This document shows, one piece after another, positions 49,140 through 62,000 of a DNA stretch of 64,000 nucleotides. The DNA lies in assembly GCA_029990175.1 (NCBI GenBank), contig JARKIP010000005.1:48287001-48351000 (forward strand), written 5' to 3'. The stretch's first letter is position 1. Each line of letters begins with the position of its first letter. The position numbers were made by a program, and so were the translations under genes. Under the pieces are notes generated by a model, which made no database searches, was not told the DNA's origin, and saw nothing but the letters and a program-made list of their open reading frames with translations. The stretch is from Petunia secreta. Taxonomy: Eukaryota > Streptophyta > Magnoliopsida > Solanales > Solanaceae.

Positions 49140-50760
49140 CAAAGGGATTCCAGGTTCAAATATCAGATCCAGCGTCTTCCTTTTCCTTCTCCTCTTTGGC
49201 CTCCTCCTTGGGTTTGTGAGCCAGACTAATGAGCGGAGGATCAGTGAATGTTTCCAACAGGTCTTTCCCAGCCTCCATGTCACCCAGAGCCTTTACAAGG
49301 AACTCGCAGATTTCCAATCTTCTTGCTTACTTTTCTTCCAACGGCATTGTTTTAAAATATTCTCCCCATCCTTTGAGCAAATCTTGCAAATTCCCAGCAG
49401 CTTGCCTTGCAGTCATGACCTTGCCGGTCCAATACTTGAGTTCATCCCCTTTGATCTTATCTTTGTATTGTCTCCTCATCTCCCTTTCTTGTGTCACCCT
49501 TAACTCCTTCTTTCTTCAGCAGCATTTGGAGCTTCAGCTTTCCTTTTTAGTGTAGTTTTGGATCGATACTTTGCCTTATCTTCGTCGAGCCATTGAGGGT
49601 AAGCCAGGGTAGCTGTGGGGTTCACCCTACTGTCACGACCACGGCAAAATTGCATAGTAAGTCTTTTCTCCCACATTGTCAGTATGGTGAGAACCATCGG
49701 ATGCTCGATGTCTTATATGTCAACATCAAAACTTCTTCCTTCAATTAACTGATGAGTTTGTTGTGTCATGCCCACTTGTCGAAGGACCCTTAGAGGAACA
49801 TAGTGATGAGTTCCTCGGAATCCAATCAATGTCAAGAAAGTGATGTCTTGATCTTATATGGAGACAACAAAGCCAGCACAATTTCAATCACCCACTGTAC
49901 CTCTTGCAGTTCCTCGAGCTTGGTGTACCAACCTTCCATGTTTGCGGGGTATTCCCATGCCACTGTTCCAGCCATACGGGTATTATGTGAGCGGATCCCT
50001 CCGTTCCAAGATGGTTTTGGTGCTATAGGACTGATATGGACGCTATGCAAGTGTTCTATCAGGCATATTTACAACAACAGATTGCAACCTTTAAAAAAAT
50101 CCCCACCTCTCCTACGTTTGGTCAAAGCACTATAAACTTCTCCCAAAATTATTGGAACCAAGCTTACCTGATGTTTGAAGGCACCTTTGCCCAGCCCCCC
50201 TACTACTCTCCCCAGCCTTATGTCAATGTTGCCTCCTTTCTCGGGAAAAACCATGCTTCCAAGAAAAACAATGATGGAAGCATTGGATCCAGTCCATTCC
50301 CAATCTTGAACATCCCACGCCCCATTCCATTCGTGTCTAAGTGTCGGATCTCCAAACCTAGAGTGCAAGTATTCCAACGTGACTTTTCCATCAGTCACTC
50401 CCTCGACATATGGATCATAAGGGGCTCCCAGTAGTTCAATGAAATCCTTAGTTTCCACGTCTCAGGGATAAATCATGGTCTCGGGTCCAGGCTCTAACCC
50501 TCCTAGTCCTCCAAATTCTTACAACATCGGTGCCAACTCGAAACCATTGAAGTGAAACACAGCCCTTTTGTAGTCCCAGAAATGTGTAGCAGCTTCAGCC
50601 AAACTAGTCACGGCAGTGTAGTTCATGAGAGCTATCAATTCTCCCAGCATCCTTTGAACATGAGCTTTGCTGACAACGGCCAAATCCTCCCACCAAATTC
50701 TGATCAAGTGGGGAGGTCGGGAAACGATCTCAAATTGAAGAGTACCTTTTGCAGCCATAG
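49140..50760 (-). pseudogene. Plant-mobile-domain-like ORF, gag-proximal copy
   Basis: Starts at an ATG at about 50759 (MAAKGTLQFEIVSRPPHLIRIWW). It has FWDYKRAVFHFNGFELAPML, LLGAPYDPY, FLGSMVFPEKG and GGDFFKGCNLLLQ-like text, then WLIEHLHS, a lysine-rich part (KRKAEAPNAAEE) and an acidic helical tail to about 49140. The FW...F.FN..EL and GCNLLL motifs correspond to the plant mobile domain (aminotransferase-like) found in MAIN/MAIL proteins and in some transposons. At least five stops interrupt it. Its role in the element is unknown; it lies where Ogre/Tat elements carry an extra ORF before gag. Confidence 0.65.
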
Positions 50761-51109
50761 TCTGAAAACAAAAACAAGAAAAGGTAAAGACCAAAACACC
50801 CTTATAGTTTTGATCATTTTCAAACAGACGATCAATGTTTTGTGGAAACGTTTCTTCGAATCAATGAAGAGATGCAATTTTGTCACTTTTTTGGGCTAGA
50901 AACCCTTTTTGACATTTGATGTAGGTTTACTAATGGACTATTACGTGCCATGGACGTACAGCCTTCCTAGGTTTGTCATTATGCAAAGGAAATGAATACG
51001 CATTTTGTTAGCCAATTATTCTTATAAATTCCCATAAACATGAAAATCGGTACATGATAACTTTTGAAAGGTAAAGTACAAAAGAAAAGAAATGAAAAAG
51101 ACACTTTGA

Positions 51110-52640
51110 CTAGGCAACACACTCCCTTTCCCTCTTGGCCTTTTCTGTTTCTCGTGTAATCTCCTTGATTTCTTCCATAGCTTTGGTTAAGTATCCTTTG
51201 GCTGCTACCAAATGTAGGATGTCTACCTCTGCGCACTCCGAGTTCCATTGCTCAAGTTTTGTTCCCAATGCCCCTATCTTTTCCTCTAGTTCTGATGTGC
51301 GCTTCTTCCACACTTTGATCTCTTCTTTGTTTTCCTTATCCATCTCGACTGCTTTCAACATGAACTCTCGGTACCGAATTTGAGCCTCTGCCTCACGATC
51401 TCTTATGTTATATCAACGACTTGGCCCCACTACTACATTTCCTTTTATACTAGAGTGTAACCAGCATTTGTAGTTTGGTTCGCATCCAGCATTGTATCTA
51501 TCAGGCACTAGCGACGCTTCTTCCATGACTTGCCTTCCTTCCCATGACTTCTTAATGCTCTTGACCCTTGGAACAACATCTTCAGTGTAGCCAAACTGAT
51601 AATATTTCGTGTTCGGTATCAGTCGTATGATTTGCTTCCTTCCTGCTTGCCTCATTACTCCTAGTAGTTGATAGGGTTGGAGGCCTCTTAACCCCATAAG
51701 TATCACAAAAGATGCCTTCTCAGAACTAATAATGAAATCTGATGAAGGAAACCAAGTGAACATCCACTGGATTGAGTCCTCCGTTATATCTTTGAACAAC
51801 TTTACCCACTTCTCTGTGCTACTTGGCTATTTGATTTTTGGAATCCCGTACCATTCCCCAATCAAGTAGTTGCAACCAGTTTGTTTGGACAATGCTTGTG
51901 AACCTCTTGCTTTTCCTAAATGTTCTTTGAACCATGCTTGTAGTAAAAGATTACACCCTTGGAAGTATCTCGCTCCTCTATTGCAACACCCCATAGCTCA
52001 ATAAATGTCTGGTACTATCATAGGAACTATGGTATAACGGTAACCATTAATTCCATTGAACACTGCATCGGCAACTATGACAATCCTTGAACATATGTCG
52101 TGACTTAAACTCTCGGGGAAAACCATCACTCCCAGGAAACCAATAGCAAATGCAAATGGTCTAGCCCTCTTCCAATCACCGTAGGACTCAAACTCCTTCT
52201 TATGACTATCATACGCCCTCAAATGTCCAGACCGAGTGTAAAAAAAGGGAAAGGGGATGTTCTTTCGTTATAAAAATCCCACGTCCACACTTGCTACCAT
52301 CCCTAACTTTTTACGAAATTCGTCAGCTGTAGGGTCGCTAGGTGCTAGTATGCAACCCCCTTGCCAACGATGTTTTTCTAACCCCGAGTGTTACACAAAA
52401 CCCCCAATTTCTTCCAACAAAGGTGTTAATTCAATGTCCCCGAATCTAAACATGTTCCATTTTTCATCCCAAAATGATACTGTTGCTTCGATCATCTCCC
52501 TACATGGTTCCATTTCTAACAGTGAAACCAAATGATCCAAGTGTTGGCGTACTTCGGTTTGCTCTCCTAGTGACAGGTTGCTCCACCAATTGGTCAACAA
52601 AGGAGGTGCGCCCATAGTCATTCCAAAACGATGAACTTTG
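51110..52640 (-). pseudogene. Plant-mobile-domain-like ORF, distal copy with coiled-coil tail
   Basis: One frame of about 500 codons from MTMGAPPLLTNWWSNLS to 51110, broken by stops at 52391, near 52265, 51998, near 51830 and 51413. Motifs: NWWSNL, FWDEKWNMFRFGDIELTPLL, FLGVMVFPESL, ARYFQGCNLLLQAW, then a linker and a long charged helix (KENKEEIKVWKKRTSELEEK). It is a diverged paralogue of the proximal copy: the order of motifs is the same but sequence identity is low. Neither copy is a shadow of gag. Confidence 0.65.
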
Positions 52641-53285
52641 ACTCATTGTAACCTAAAAATAAAAAAGAAATAAAATTTAAAACCCCGTCCCTTTTGAGAA
52701 TAATTGAACAAATCAAAATGTGTTTTCATTCTCATCTCACTTTTTCTTTTCTTTTTTTTCTCTCAAATGCACGTAATCATGTCCAAACGTCCCTTTGGGG
52801 TCGGAAAACCCGTTAAGGTAGTTTTGGACAAGTTGAGGACTATCGGCTCACGGGGAGCCCCTCCTACGGCATGATGCATGCTCATTACAATAGAAGAGTT
52901 GTGTGATTCTACACACGGTTCCCCAAGGCAGACGATCAAGGAGTGGGATCATTTGAAATTGTTGGTTGTACCACGGACCAACTATATTCCAACATGTCCC
53001 TCTTAAAAAGTATTTTGGTGGTGAAGCGACCGTGGGATCCACGTAATCGCCTGTGTGTGTAAAGTATCGTTCCCTAGGAGTGGGGGAATATGAGTGGAGT
53101 ATGCAAAATATCACATAAATAATACAATAAATAAATAAAGTAAAAGAACAAAAAAACAAAAAAAAAAAAAAACCAAGTTAGTACAATAATGATAATAAGG
53201 AATAACAAGATAATAATTAAATAAATCCCAAAATAAAGACTTGTTGTGGTTAGGACTTTGAGTATCCCCAGCGGAGTCGCCATTC
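52641..53285 (-). other. Leader and primer-binding site of outer Tat element
   Basis: The minus-strand primer site TGGCGACTCCGCTGGGGA lies at about 53266-53283, next to the 5' LTR. The block 52925-53110 matches the inner leader, with arms gttggt and accaac around a 10-base loop (about 52960-52981). A poly(A) run is at 53156-53172. Confidence 0.7.
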
Positions 53286-56279
53286 TGTCATACCCAATTC
53301 TGGACTCAACTCGAGGCGAGTCGGGTTTCAGATTTGACTGGGTGAGCTCGTTTGAGTTTAAATGTTGGATTCGCCACCTAATATAATTTCTAAGACGTAT
53401 TAGGTCACCTAATGTCTAAAGTCAAGTTCAATAGATCTACTGGTCTATTTGAGATTCTATTTGGGTAAGAAGTCCAAGTGACTCAGGGAAGAAGGTGTTA
53501 GGCATTTCCCCGAGCCCCACAAAAAGTGGTTACCGTCCGAGTTTTAATTTTGGGATGTAAATAGTGTATATTGTCATAAATACTAACTTGGGAGTTGATT
53601 TAACATTTTGGCTAAACACACACAAATATTTCATGCTCGGCTTATAATTAAGCCTAATCATAGCAAAGGTCTCTAACATTAAATGCCTAATCGTGAAAAT
53701 CATGCCAAGCGGTGTTAACATATAAATAGGGTTCCAATTCTAGCATGTATGTATAAGTTGCACTTTCAAAATATTTTGCACAAATAGTCTATTTTGCGAA
53801 TAGTACTCGGATTTTAGCAAAATACGAATAGAAATTTGGTTTAAAATAAAATGTTGGCTCATTTGGGGTCGGTGTGACTCGTCATTAATTGTTGAGCCCT
53901 AACCCTAATGACTTTTTTGTGAAGGGGTCAAGTTTTGGAAGATATATATAGGCAAGAGGGCTGTTTTGAAAAAAAAAAGGTGCACAAAGCAGTCAAATCC
54001 ACAAAAGGGGCTGTCACAGGTACTTATATATGTATATAAAATGCAAACACATGGCTAAGTTACACACGTGACTTTAAAATATAGATAGTTTTGTATGGTT
54101 GACCCAAACTCACACTCTCCTATACACTATTAGATTAGTGCATAGAAGATTTAAAGTTGGTCAAAAATTATTTTAAACACATATAGGGCCAGATTTAAAA
54201 CAAGTATTGGGCCCAGGTCTTTTAAGTAAATATGGGGCAATGTAGCTTACCAAAGACAGTCACAGAAAAAGCAAGGATCACGCATTTAGCCCCTATTATT
54301 CAAAATTTCCGTATTCACATAGGATAAAGCATTTATGTTGTAACTCGAGTTGTAAGGTCTGTTTATACTGATCGGCAGTCGATGTATTCACTGTCCAGAT
54401 TCCTATCTAAGCATATGAGTCCAGCATTTCAATTTTTAAGTCAAAATATTATTTTACTTTTCATGCAAGTGCTAAACAAAGACTCATGATTTCATGATGT
54501 AGCACATAAGAGAAAGGCTAGCCGAAACAGCCCGGACCAGAGATGCAGAGTTCACCCAAACATAGTAGTTTAAGTAATAAGGATGAGCAGAACCAAGTCC
54601 AAATAAGGAAGTAGCAATAGTCTAGACAACAGTAAATTCAAGCAAAAAGTAGCAAATAGTTTATGCAGGAGCAGGTTCAAAGTAGCAAGAGTCTAGGCAT
54701 AGGCTTACCTTTTTAATGACAGTAATGAGCAGACAAGCAAAGTGTAGGCAATGGTGAATGCTTTCAGATGCAGGATCAAGAAAAGAGAATGAGCATAACT
54801 TCACAGCAACTTGAGAGTAAGAGATGAGAGTGTTATGCCTAATGTTCTCAGATGTGCAGTATTACTAGGAGAGAAAATACTTTAGCCGTGTAGTTTCTTG
54901 TGTTTTCAGCGTATCTATTGTGTAATAGAGGTCTAGTTTAAATAGGTATAGCATAGGGATTTTGAAACTCCAATTCCCAGTGTCAAAAGCAGTAGAATTG
55001 GTAAAGTTTTAAGAAAGGAAAAGAAGAATTATACAGGCAATCAAGAAAAATCAACTTCCATATATTTTCCATAAATAAAACCAATCTAAAACCAGAAAAA
55101 GGGTGGAACTGATGGGCAGCGGATGAATAAGGCAAGAGTAACCTTCCAGAATCATCAGGGATCCTTTTGGGTATCCTTTACCAAAAACAGGTCAGCTAAA
55201 ATCTCTAAATTAAAGCAGTCCAAATTTAAAAACCAGTAAAAACTCTCCCCTTTAACAATACCAAGGTCCTAGTTCACAAATCAGCCTCCCCAAAATGTTA
55301 TAAACTATTTTAGGTTCGATGATACTCTTAACAGTATTTTGGGAGAATCTTAACTACCATCGAATCAATGTCTTAACTAATTTCTATTCCTGTTCCTACT
55401 TAAAATGTAATTTAGCCTAATCAGGGATTTAGAAATCAGACAGCGAAGATCTTAGAACAAGCAGGCTTCACCTTTGGCCAATAACACAACCAAGTTCAAA
55501 ATTAATTTACCAATAGTCCTAGGCTCAAAACAATTTGAGGGTAGGCCTTACCAGTTGTCAATCACAAATTCAAATCAAAATCTTATCATTATCTTTACCC
55601 TTCAAATATTTCAATTAAAATTCCACATTTGAAAACAACTAAGATCTTCCAACTATGCTGGTAAGAATTCGAGCTAGTTAAGCCACATTATACACGAAGA
55701 TAACATGCTGAAAATAAGGTGATCGACTAGATATTCTGCGCAAAATTAACTTTAACTCAAACATGAATTCCGAGCTTGAAACAAGTGAAGATGGTGCAGG
55801 ATTTAAGCTATAATCATGCAAAATTGAAACACATAGCATTTTAGTTAGTCAACGAATTAGGCAAAGATTACAAATCATGTGAGACACACAACCTTCCAAC
55901 TCAATGAAGCAACTAGGCATTTTTTAGTTTTATTAATCACATAGGTTCAAGAATAATCAGAAAAGAAGGAAAAATTAGGGATTACCCGTTTGGGTTTGGA
56001 ATCGGGTTCGAATTGACCCAACTCCGGTCATGCGTAGGGGTTTTACCTTTCCCTACGATAGTGTTATGTAATTTTTAGCAAAAGGATCGCCAACATATCT
56101 TTTCTGATGACAGAAACCCCCGTCGACGAGGGGTCAAATTTGGCCTCCGTTGAAATACCCGAATAGCACCAAGATTTTGTAGCGGACAGTAAGGGGAACA
56201 CAATGGTGTCATTTTCCCAAATTTCTCCGGTTGAAATGGCCGGAAAATTGATCAGAAGAAGGTGGCGATTTGAATCGGC

Positions 56280-56311
<32 letters not shown>

Positions 56312-56879
56312 GTGCGACTAAGGGATGTGGGGGGAAATGGGGATAGTTTTTAGGGTTTGGGGGGATTGTATAATTAAAATAGGAAAATTATATCTTGGCC
56401 GTCGAATCAATATTGTGGACGGCCAAGTTTAGGCCACGTAGGCAGGTGATGTGTAAAAAATGGCTGATGTGTGTGCCTTGTGTGTATATATGTGTATATG
56501 CGCATAAATAATATGTAAATACGTATAAAATAGGTATAAAATGATATAAAATGGTATAAAATAAATTTAAAATGGTATAAAAATTATAGGAGAATTAGGA
56601 AATTAATTTAAAAGTGTTAGGAAGGGTAAAATGCATAACGATTGTAATTTTGATGCTTAAAACAATTTTGGATAATTTTGTCAAAAATAGAAGCAATTGT
56701 AGAAAATTGTAAGAATCGGTATGGTTTGAGACGATGCTTTGAAAATAGTCTCAGTTGTCAGACTATCATGGGGATATAATTTAAAAAGAATAGACGAGGT
56801 AGGACTGGGTATACAACCGTGTGTAAAATTCAAGAACGGTTGATTTTAAAAATAGGAGGAACGAAATTGGGTGTCAACA
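53286..56879 (-). repeat. 5' LTR of outer Tat element
   Basis: 3594 bp. Contains a block at about 54268-54520 with no counterpart in the 3' LTR, and a 50-bp segment near 54935-54985 missing there. A (GA)n of about 13 units lies at 56286-56312. Confidence 0.9.
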
Positions 56880-56884
56880 GGTTT

Positions 56885-57354
56885 CAAGGATCAATCAGCC
56901 TACTTATGATTTTTATTCAAGAACAACAAGTTGTTGTCAAACAATTTCAAGAAAATAATCTAAAATCTATTCAAGAACAGTCTACTTCACATTCGTTCAA
57001 GAATATCAAATAATTCGGTTCTACAACTTCAATTAGTTTAAGAACAAAGCTGCTCCTTTCAAGAATCACTCTAAGGTTGCTTCTAACCTATCCTAGGGAT
57101 TCAAGATTTGATCTAAACAATCAAGAACTCAATTTTAGCAAACCCTAGGCATGCAAGAAACAATACAAACGGCTGAAAATCAACACAACCTTCAACACCA
57201 AGCACACACGACCGTTTTCTTCTTCCCTTTTCATATTTTTCTTTCTTTTTTTTTATTTTTTTAACAAAAACAAAAATTAAAAGAACTAAATAAGAACCCT
57301 AATTATTAAGGCACAAAAAATAGGATTGGGGTTGTAGAAAAAATCTACTTTCTT
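56885..57354. other. Right flank of the giant insertion, no gene recognised
   Basis: AT-rich and rich in ttcaagaa repeats. By its position it should continue the sequence interrupted at 24298. Confidence 0.4.
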
Positions 57355-57700
57355 GGTCTGATACCAACTGCTGCAATAATAACTATGAATGAAGGAATCA
57401 ACAATCAAATAAGAAGGGATGATTAGGAAGGAACAAAAAAATAGAAGAAATAACTGATTAAACTTACAATAAGATGAAGATTAATCCATGGGAGTAATAA
57501 AACTAAAACAACAGTGGGATTAATACTAGTAATGATCTCTATGAATTTTATGTTTAAGGAGATGATGAGAAGCTAGAGAGCTTCTACCAAGAGTAACACC
57601 TGTTTCTCTGCTTCTGTAAAATCTGAACTAACTAGATAATACGCTAAATACTAGGCTTAAATAGATTCACCTAATAACGCCTAGAATATCATCAAACAGA
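57355..57700 (-). repeat. Possible LTR start with primer-site complement
   Basis: ggtctgataccaac (57355-57368) is the complement of a tRNA-Met type primer site. It is followed by tgctgcaataataac, a possible LTR edge of a minus-strand element. No matching second LTR was found. Confidence 0.4.
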
Positions 57701-57719
57701 CTCAAAATAGGGTAATTGT

Positions 57720-57990
57720 AAAATACCATGCGTGGCCAATAAATTGCCATTGTTTTTAAAAGGATTATCTATGCAATGTAAGACAAGGAGCTCGTTGAGT
57801 TCATGGAAATTATGCCCAGAAAGACTAGGTGCCAAAAGGAGCTCGTTGAGAGCATGCAAAGTCTGTCCAAATACCATAAGCTTCACAGCGCCAAAAGCTA
57901 GGTCGCCAAGGTGCTCGTTGAGCACAACAACTCTCAGCCAACAACTCCGAGGCATAGCCCTTTTATCTTCCAAGCTTACTAACTAGCTCA
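57720..57990. other. Possible gene fragment with internal repeats
   Basis: Both strands are open here (plus 57732-57986, minus 57973-57692), and base composition is richer in G+C than the surroundings. The motif gctcgttgag occurs three times (57791, 57842, 57913 approx.). On the minus strand this gives related phrases such as LNELLLAPSLSGHN and LNELLVLHC. The family is not recognised. Confidence 0.3.
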
Positions 57991-58891
57991 TTGATCCCTC
58001 TAACAAGCTGCCCAATCCTCCAAGCTCACGAACATGTCTTGTCTCCATTTAGAATGCATCAGTCGAATATCCAACAGTCTATCAAATACTTTATTTGAAT
58101 AGCCTACTCTTTATTAAAAGACTTGTAGCCTACTCTTTATTAAAAGACTTATAGCCTTATTTTGAGAGGTACTTCTAAAAACTAACCTACTTTTGCAAAT
58201 CTTGTACTTCACACTCTTATCATTTATCCATTTGAGAATTTTCACAGGAGAATTTCTTTTTGCTAGTTTGCACTAATTTTCCTACTTTAGCTTGCTTCAG
58301 ATTTAATTCATGTTTTTTGCATATGTTTACTTTTGAAAGATTTGATTTTAACATGCTAAAAAAAGTAAAAAAAATGACTTCTGCTTACACAACATTCATT
58401 CACACAGAAAAAATGATGCATGGACAAAACAAAAAATTTCACTTATTTCAGCATTTTTTTTGGTTTTCTGACCTTCTACACAAGCATAAACACATAAAAA
58501 TAGCCCAAGCTTTTAAGCTCATAATTATATCAAAAATAATACTATCATGATGAGGCCTTAAGCAGGGCCAAATTTTCGTTACAATAAGTGTTGAGTAAGG
58601 GAGATTTACCGAGTATAATATAAATATCAAGCAAAGCAAATGGAGACCAAATGATAAGTCTCAAGCTACAAAATACAGCTCCAGCAAACAGCAACAGTAA
58701 CCGCTACCCCAAACCTTTTAAACATTAACTCCAAACTTCAACACTATTCAAGACTCAACTTTCTCTTTCCTTTTTCAATTTTCTTACTCTAGTATTTTTC
58801 TCTTTCTTTTTTCAGATTGACTTGTTGTTTTTTTGGGAGATAGTTGGTGTGTTAAAGTAAGGAGAAAAACCTTCTTATATAGAAGAGAGAG
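57991..58891. other. Unassigned AT-rich sequence
   Basis: Contains a direct repeat (agcctactctttattaaaag twice near 58100-58148) and a TATA-like cttatatag at 58872-58880, close before the ATG at 58892. No protein recognised. Confidence 0.4.
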
Positions 58892-59016
58892 ATGCAAAAT
58901 AGGGGAAAATTGGGTGAAAATGGGGGAAAATGTTGTTGGGTGCAAGAGCCAATAGCTATTAATGCAAAATCATATTTTTACTATTTGTGTGTAAAACCTC
59001 TCGCCTACCTAAAAGC

Positions 59017-62000
59017 AATAGCCAAAATAATGGTAGGAAACCCTGATTTTCGTAACATTGTTAACTCTGTCTGGACAAATAATGCTTTTATTGAAGCCTC
59101 AAAAATTTTTGAGGAAGAAATTACTGCTTGGAACAAAAATGTTTTTGGAAACATATTTAAAGAAAAGTCTACCCTCCTGGCCAGGATTAATGGCATCCAA
59201 TCTTCTCCACATTTTCCTACTAGTCACTTCCTCAAAAATTTAGAGCAAAAGCTGGTAACTGACTTTAATAACCTCTTGAAGAATGAAGAGGAATTCTGGA
59301 AACTCAAATCTAGAATAAATTGGCTAAATCAAGGGGATGCTAACACAAAATTTTTCCAAGTTACCACCTTAAACCGTAGAAGGAAAAATAGAATTACACA
59401 CTTCCAAGATGATCAAGGAAATTTTATTTTTGATCATGCAGCTATAGCTAGACATGTTACTACCTACTTTGAAAACTTATTCCATACAAGTCATAACTCA
59501 AGCAATCTTAGTCCCCTGAGTGTGGAATCAGCTTGGTTTAGCAAAACAGACCTCTCAAACCTTGATTGTCCTTTAACTGATAATGAGATCACCCAGGCTG
59601 TTTTCTCTTTCCAACCTTATAAGGCTCCGGGCCCCGATGGTCTACATCCCTTTTTCTTCCAAAAATATTGGGATATCATTGGCCCCTCAGTCAAAAGTTT
59701 CTGTCACCAAGTTTTTACTACTAGTACTATTCCCCAATATGCAAACTCTACCTATCTTTGCCTAATCCCAAAGTTCAAAAATGCGGTCAACCTTAAAAAC
59801 TTCAGACCCATTGGTTTATGTAATACAATTTACAAAATTATAACCAAGATAATCTCAAACCGTATCAAACCTTACTTGGATAATTTAATAAGTCCCTGTC
59901 AAGCTAGCTTCCTTAAAAACCGAAGAGCTTCCGACAATGCTATCATAATTCAGGAAATTTTAAATAAATTCTCTCATATGAAGGGGGCTAAAGGAGAAAT
60001 GCTAATTAAAATAGACCTTGAAAAAGCATTTGATCGGCTGGAATGGTCGTTTATACGCACAATGTTAGCCTTTTTTAAATTCCCCCCAAATATCACAAAC
60101 CTTATCTTATCATGCGTCTCATCCTCCTCAATATCAATTCTTGTTAATGGCACCAAAACTCCTTCTTTTTACCCTACTAGGGGAATACGTCAGGGAGACC
60201 CCATGTCCCCCTACTTATTTATTCTTTGCCTTGAACTCCTAACGATTTACATTAACCACAAGGTGGACCTCAACTTGTGGAATCCAATTAAAATAGCACC
60301 ACAAGGCCCTGAAATCTCCCATCTTCTATTCGCAGACGACCTCACCTTCATGTCAAAAGCTAACGTTAGGTCAGTCTCTGCCATAAAAGAAACTTTAGAT
60401 CTTTTTTGTGATCTTTCAGGAGAAAAAGTTAATACCGCCAAATCTAAAATGGTTTTCTCTCGTAATATCTCTCCTCAAGTTGCCCGTCATCTAGGGAACA
60501 TCCTCAACATAAATATTAGTAAAACTTTTGGCAAATATCTTGGGTTTCCTATGCTCAACTCAAAACCAAGGCATAAGGATTACCAATTCCTTATTGACAA
60601 TCTTCAGACAAAACTCTCAAATTGGAAAACTAACTTTCTTAATATGGCTGGTAGAACTACCCTTATTATATCTACCCTTAATACTATTCCAAATCACATA
60701 ATGCAATATCACTCACTTCCGATCCGGACTCTTAAAACTATAGATAAAATCCAGAGGAACTTTCTTTGGGGCACCACTTCAGCTAAGAAGAAGCTCCATC
60801 TCATTTCTTGGGATACCATCACTAAACCAAAACATCTGGGTGGTCTGGCTATAGTTAAAGCTAAAACTAAAAATATAGCCTTGTTAACAAGTCTAGCTTG
60901 GAGATGTTTCTCCTCTCCATCAACCCTATGGGCTAGAGTGATTATTAACAAATATGTCGCTAATCGCGTAACCCAGACCAAATCCTTTATCTGGCACAAT
61001 ATTTCTACAGTCTGGCCAATCTGCAATGACCACTCTCACTGGATTGTGGGAAATGGCAAAACTATATCCTTCTGGAATCAAAGCTGGCTTCCTACCAGAA
61101 CTCCCATTAGAACACTTATTAGTGGTCCCCTCACACGAGAAGATGCAAATCTTAAAGTTGCTGATGTAATCTCAGACCCTAGTCAGCTATCTTTTGTCCT
61201 CCCTGATAACATCAACCTCGACCTAAATCACCTCTTACTTAACACTCAACACTCGGATATAGATTACCCTATATGGAATCTCAACAGTAACGGCCTTTTT
61301 ACTATTAAGTCAACTTATTCTGCTATTGAACCTCATACCTCCAACACCCAGGATTTTGGTTGGATCTGGTCTATCAAAACTCTAAATAAAATCAAGTTCT
61401 TCCTCTGGCAATGCCTCCATAACAGGCTCCCTACCCGCTTCTACTTGCAGAAAATTGGTATTAATATTGATGCAATATGCCCTGGCTGCAAGTTAGTCAA
61501 TGAGGACCCCTACCACATTTTTGTAGGTTGCCCGCTAGCTAAAAAGTTCTGGGATAGTTGCAATATAAATATGAATCTCCCTAATAATTCAGAATGGCTG
61601 TCTAAGGCTAGAGACCTCTCCCCACGCCTAAACACAACCTATTATGGCTGGCTCGAATTCCTATCTTTTGCCCTTTGGAATTTATGGCTCAACCGTAACA
61701 ATAACCATATTAATAATTTGGCTACATCCTTAAAATTTGAACACGTTCATTCCAAAACAATAGAATTTATCCTCCTCACTAAAAAAGATGTCAGAATTAA
61801 TCGTCAGATTAACATTTCTGTATCATGGCATCCCCCTCCTCGTGGCTCTATTAAACTCAATATTGATGGCGCCTACTCGGGAGCAAATAATAAAGCCAGC
61901 GTTGGTGGAGTTTTCCGGAACACAAATGGAGATTGGATCCTTGGCTTCCACAAAAAAGTCCAGGGCCAAAACCATTTGCATGTAGAATTATTAGCCTTTT

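Larger units (their letters stand above)
24299..56879 (-). mobile_element. Giant Tat-lineage Ty3/gypsy element (outer)
   Basis: Bounded by LTRs 53286-56879 (5') and 24299-27866 (3'), with target duplication GGTTT at 24294-24298 and 56880-56884. Element-strand order: 5' LTR, primer site, leader, two plant-mobile-domain-like ORFs, gag, truncated pol with dual RNase H and integrase, hairpin array, 70-bp tandem array, polypurine tract, 3' LTR. Removing the inner element (28627-43735 plus one 5-bp duplication) leaves about 17.5 kb. The second, archaeal-type RNase H domain is diagnostic of the Tat (Ogre/Retand) lineage. Multiple stops show it is not active. Confidence 0.92.

Noticed and set aside
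57369..57700. LTR partner of the copia remnant at 22675-22854
   Set aside because: The termini do not match (tgctgcaat against tgtaaaata).
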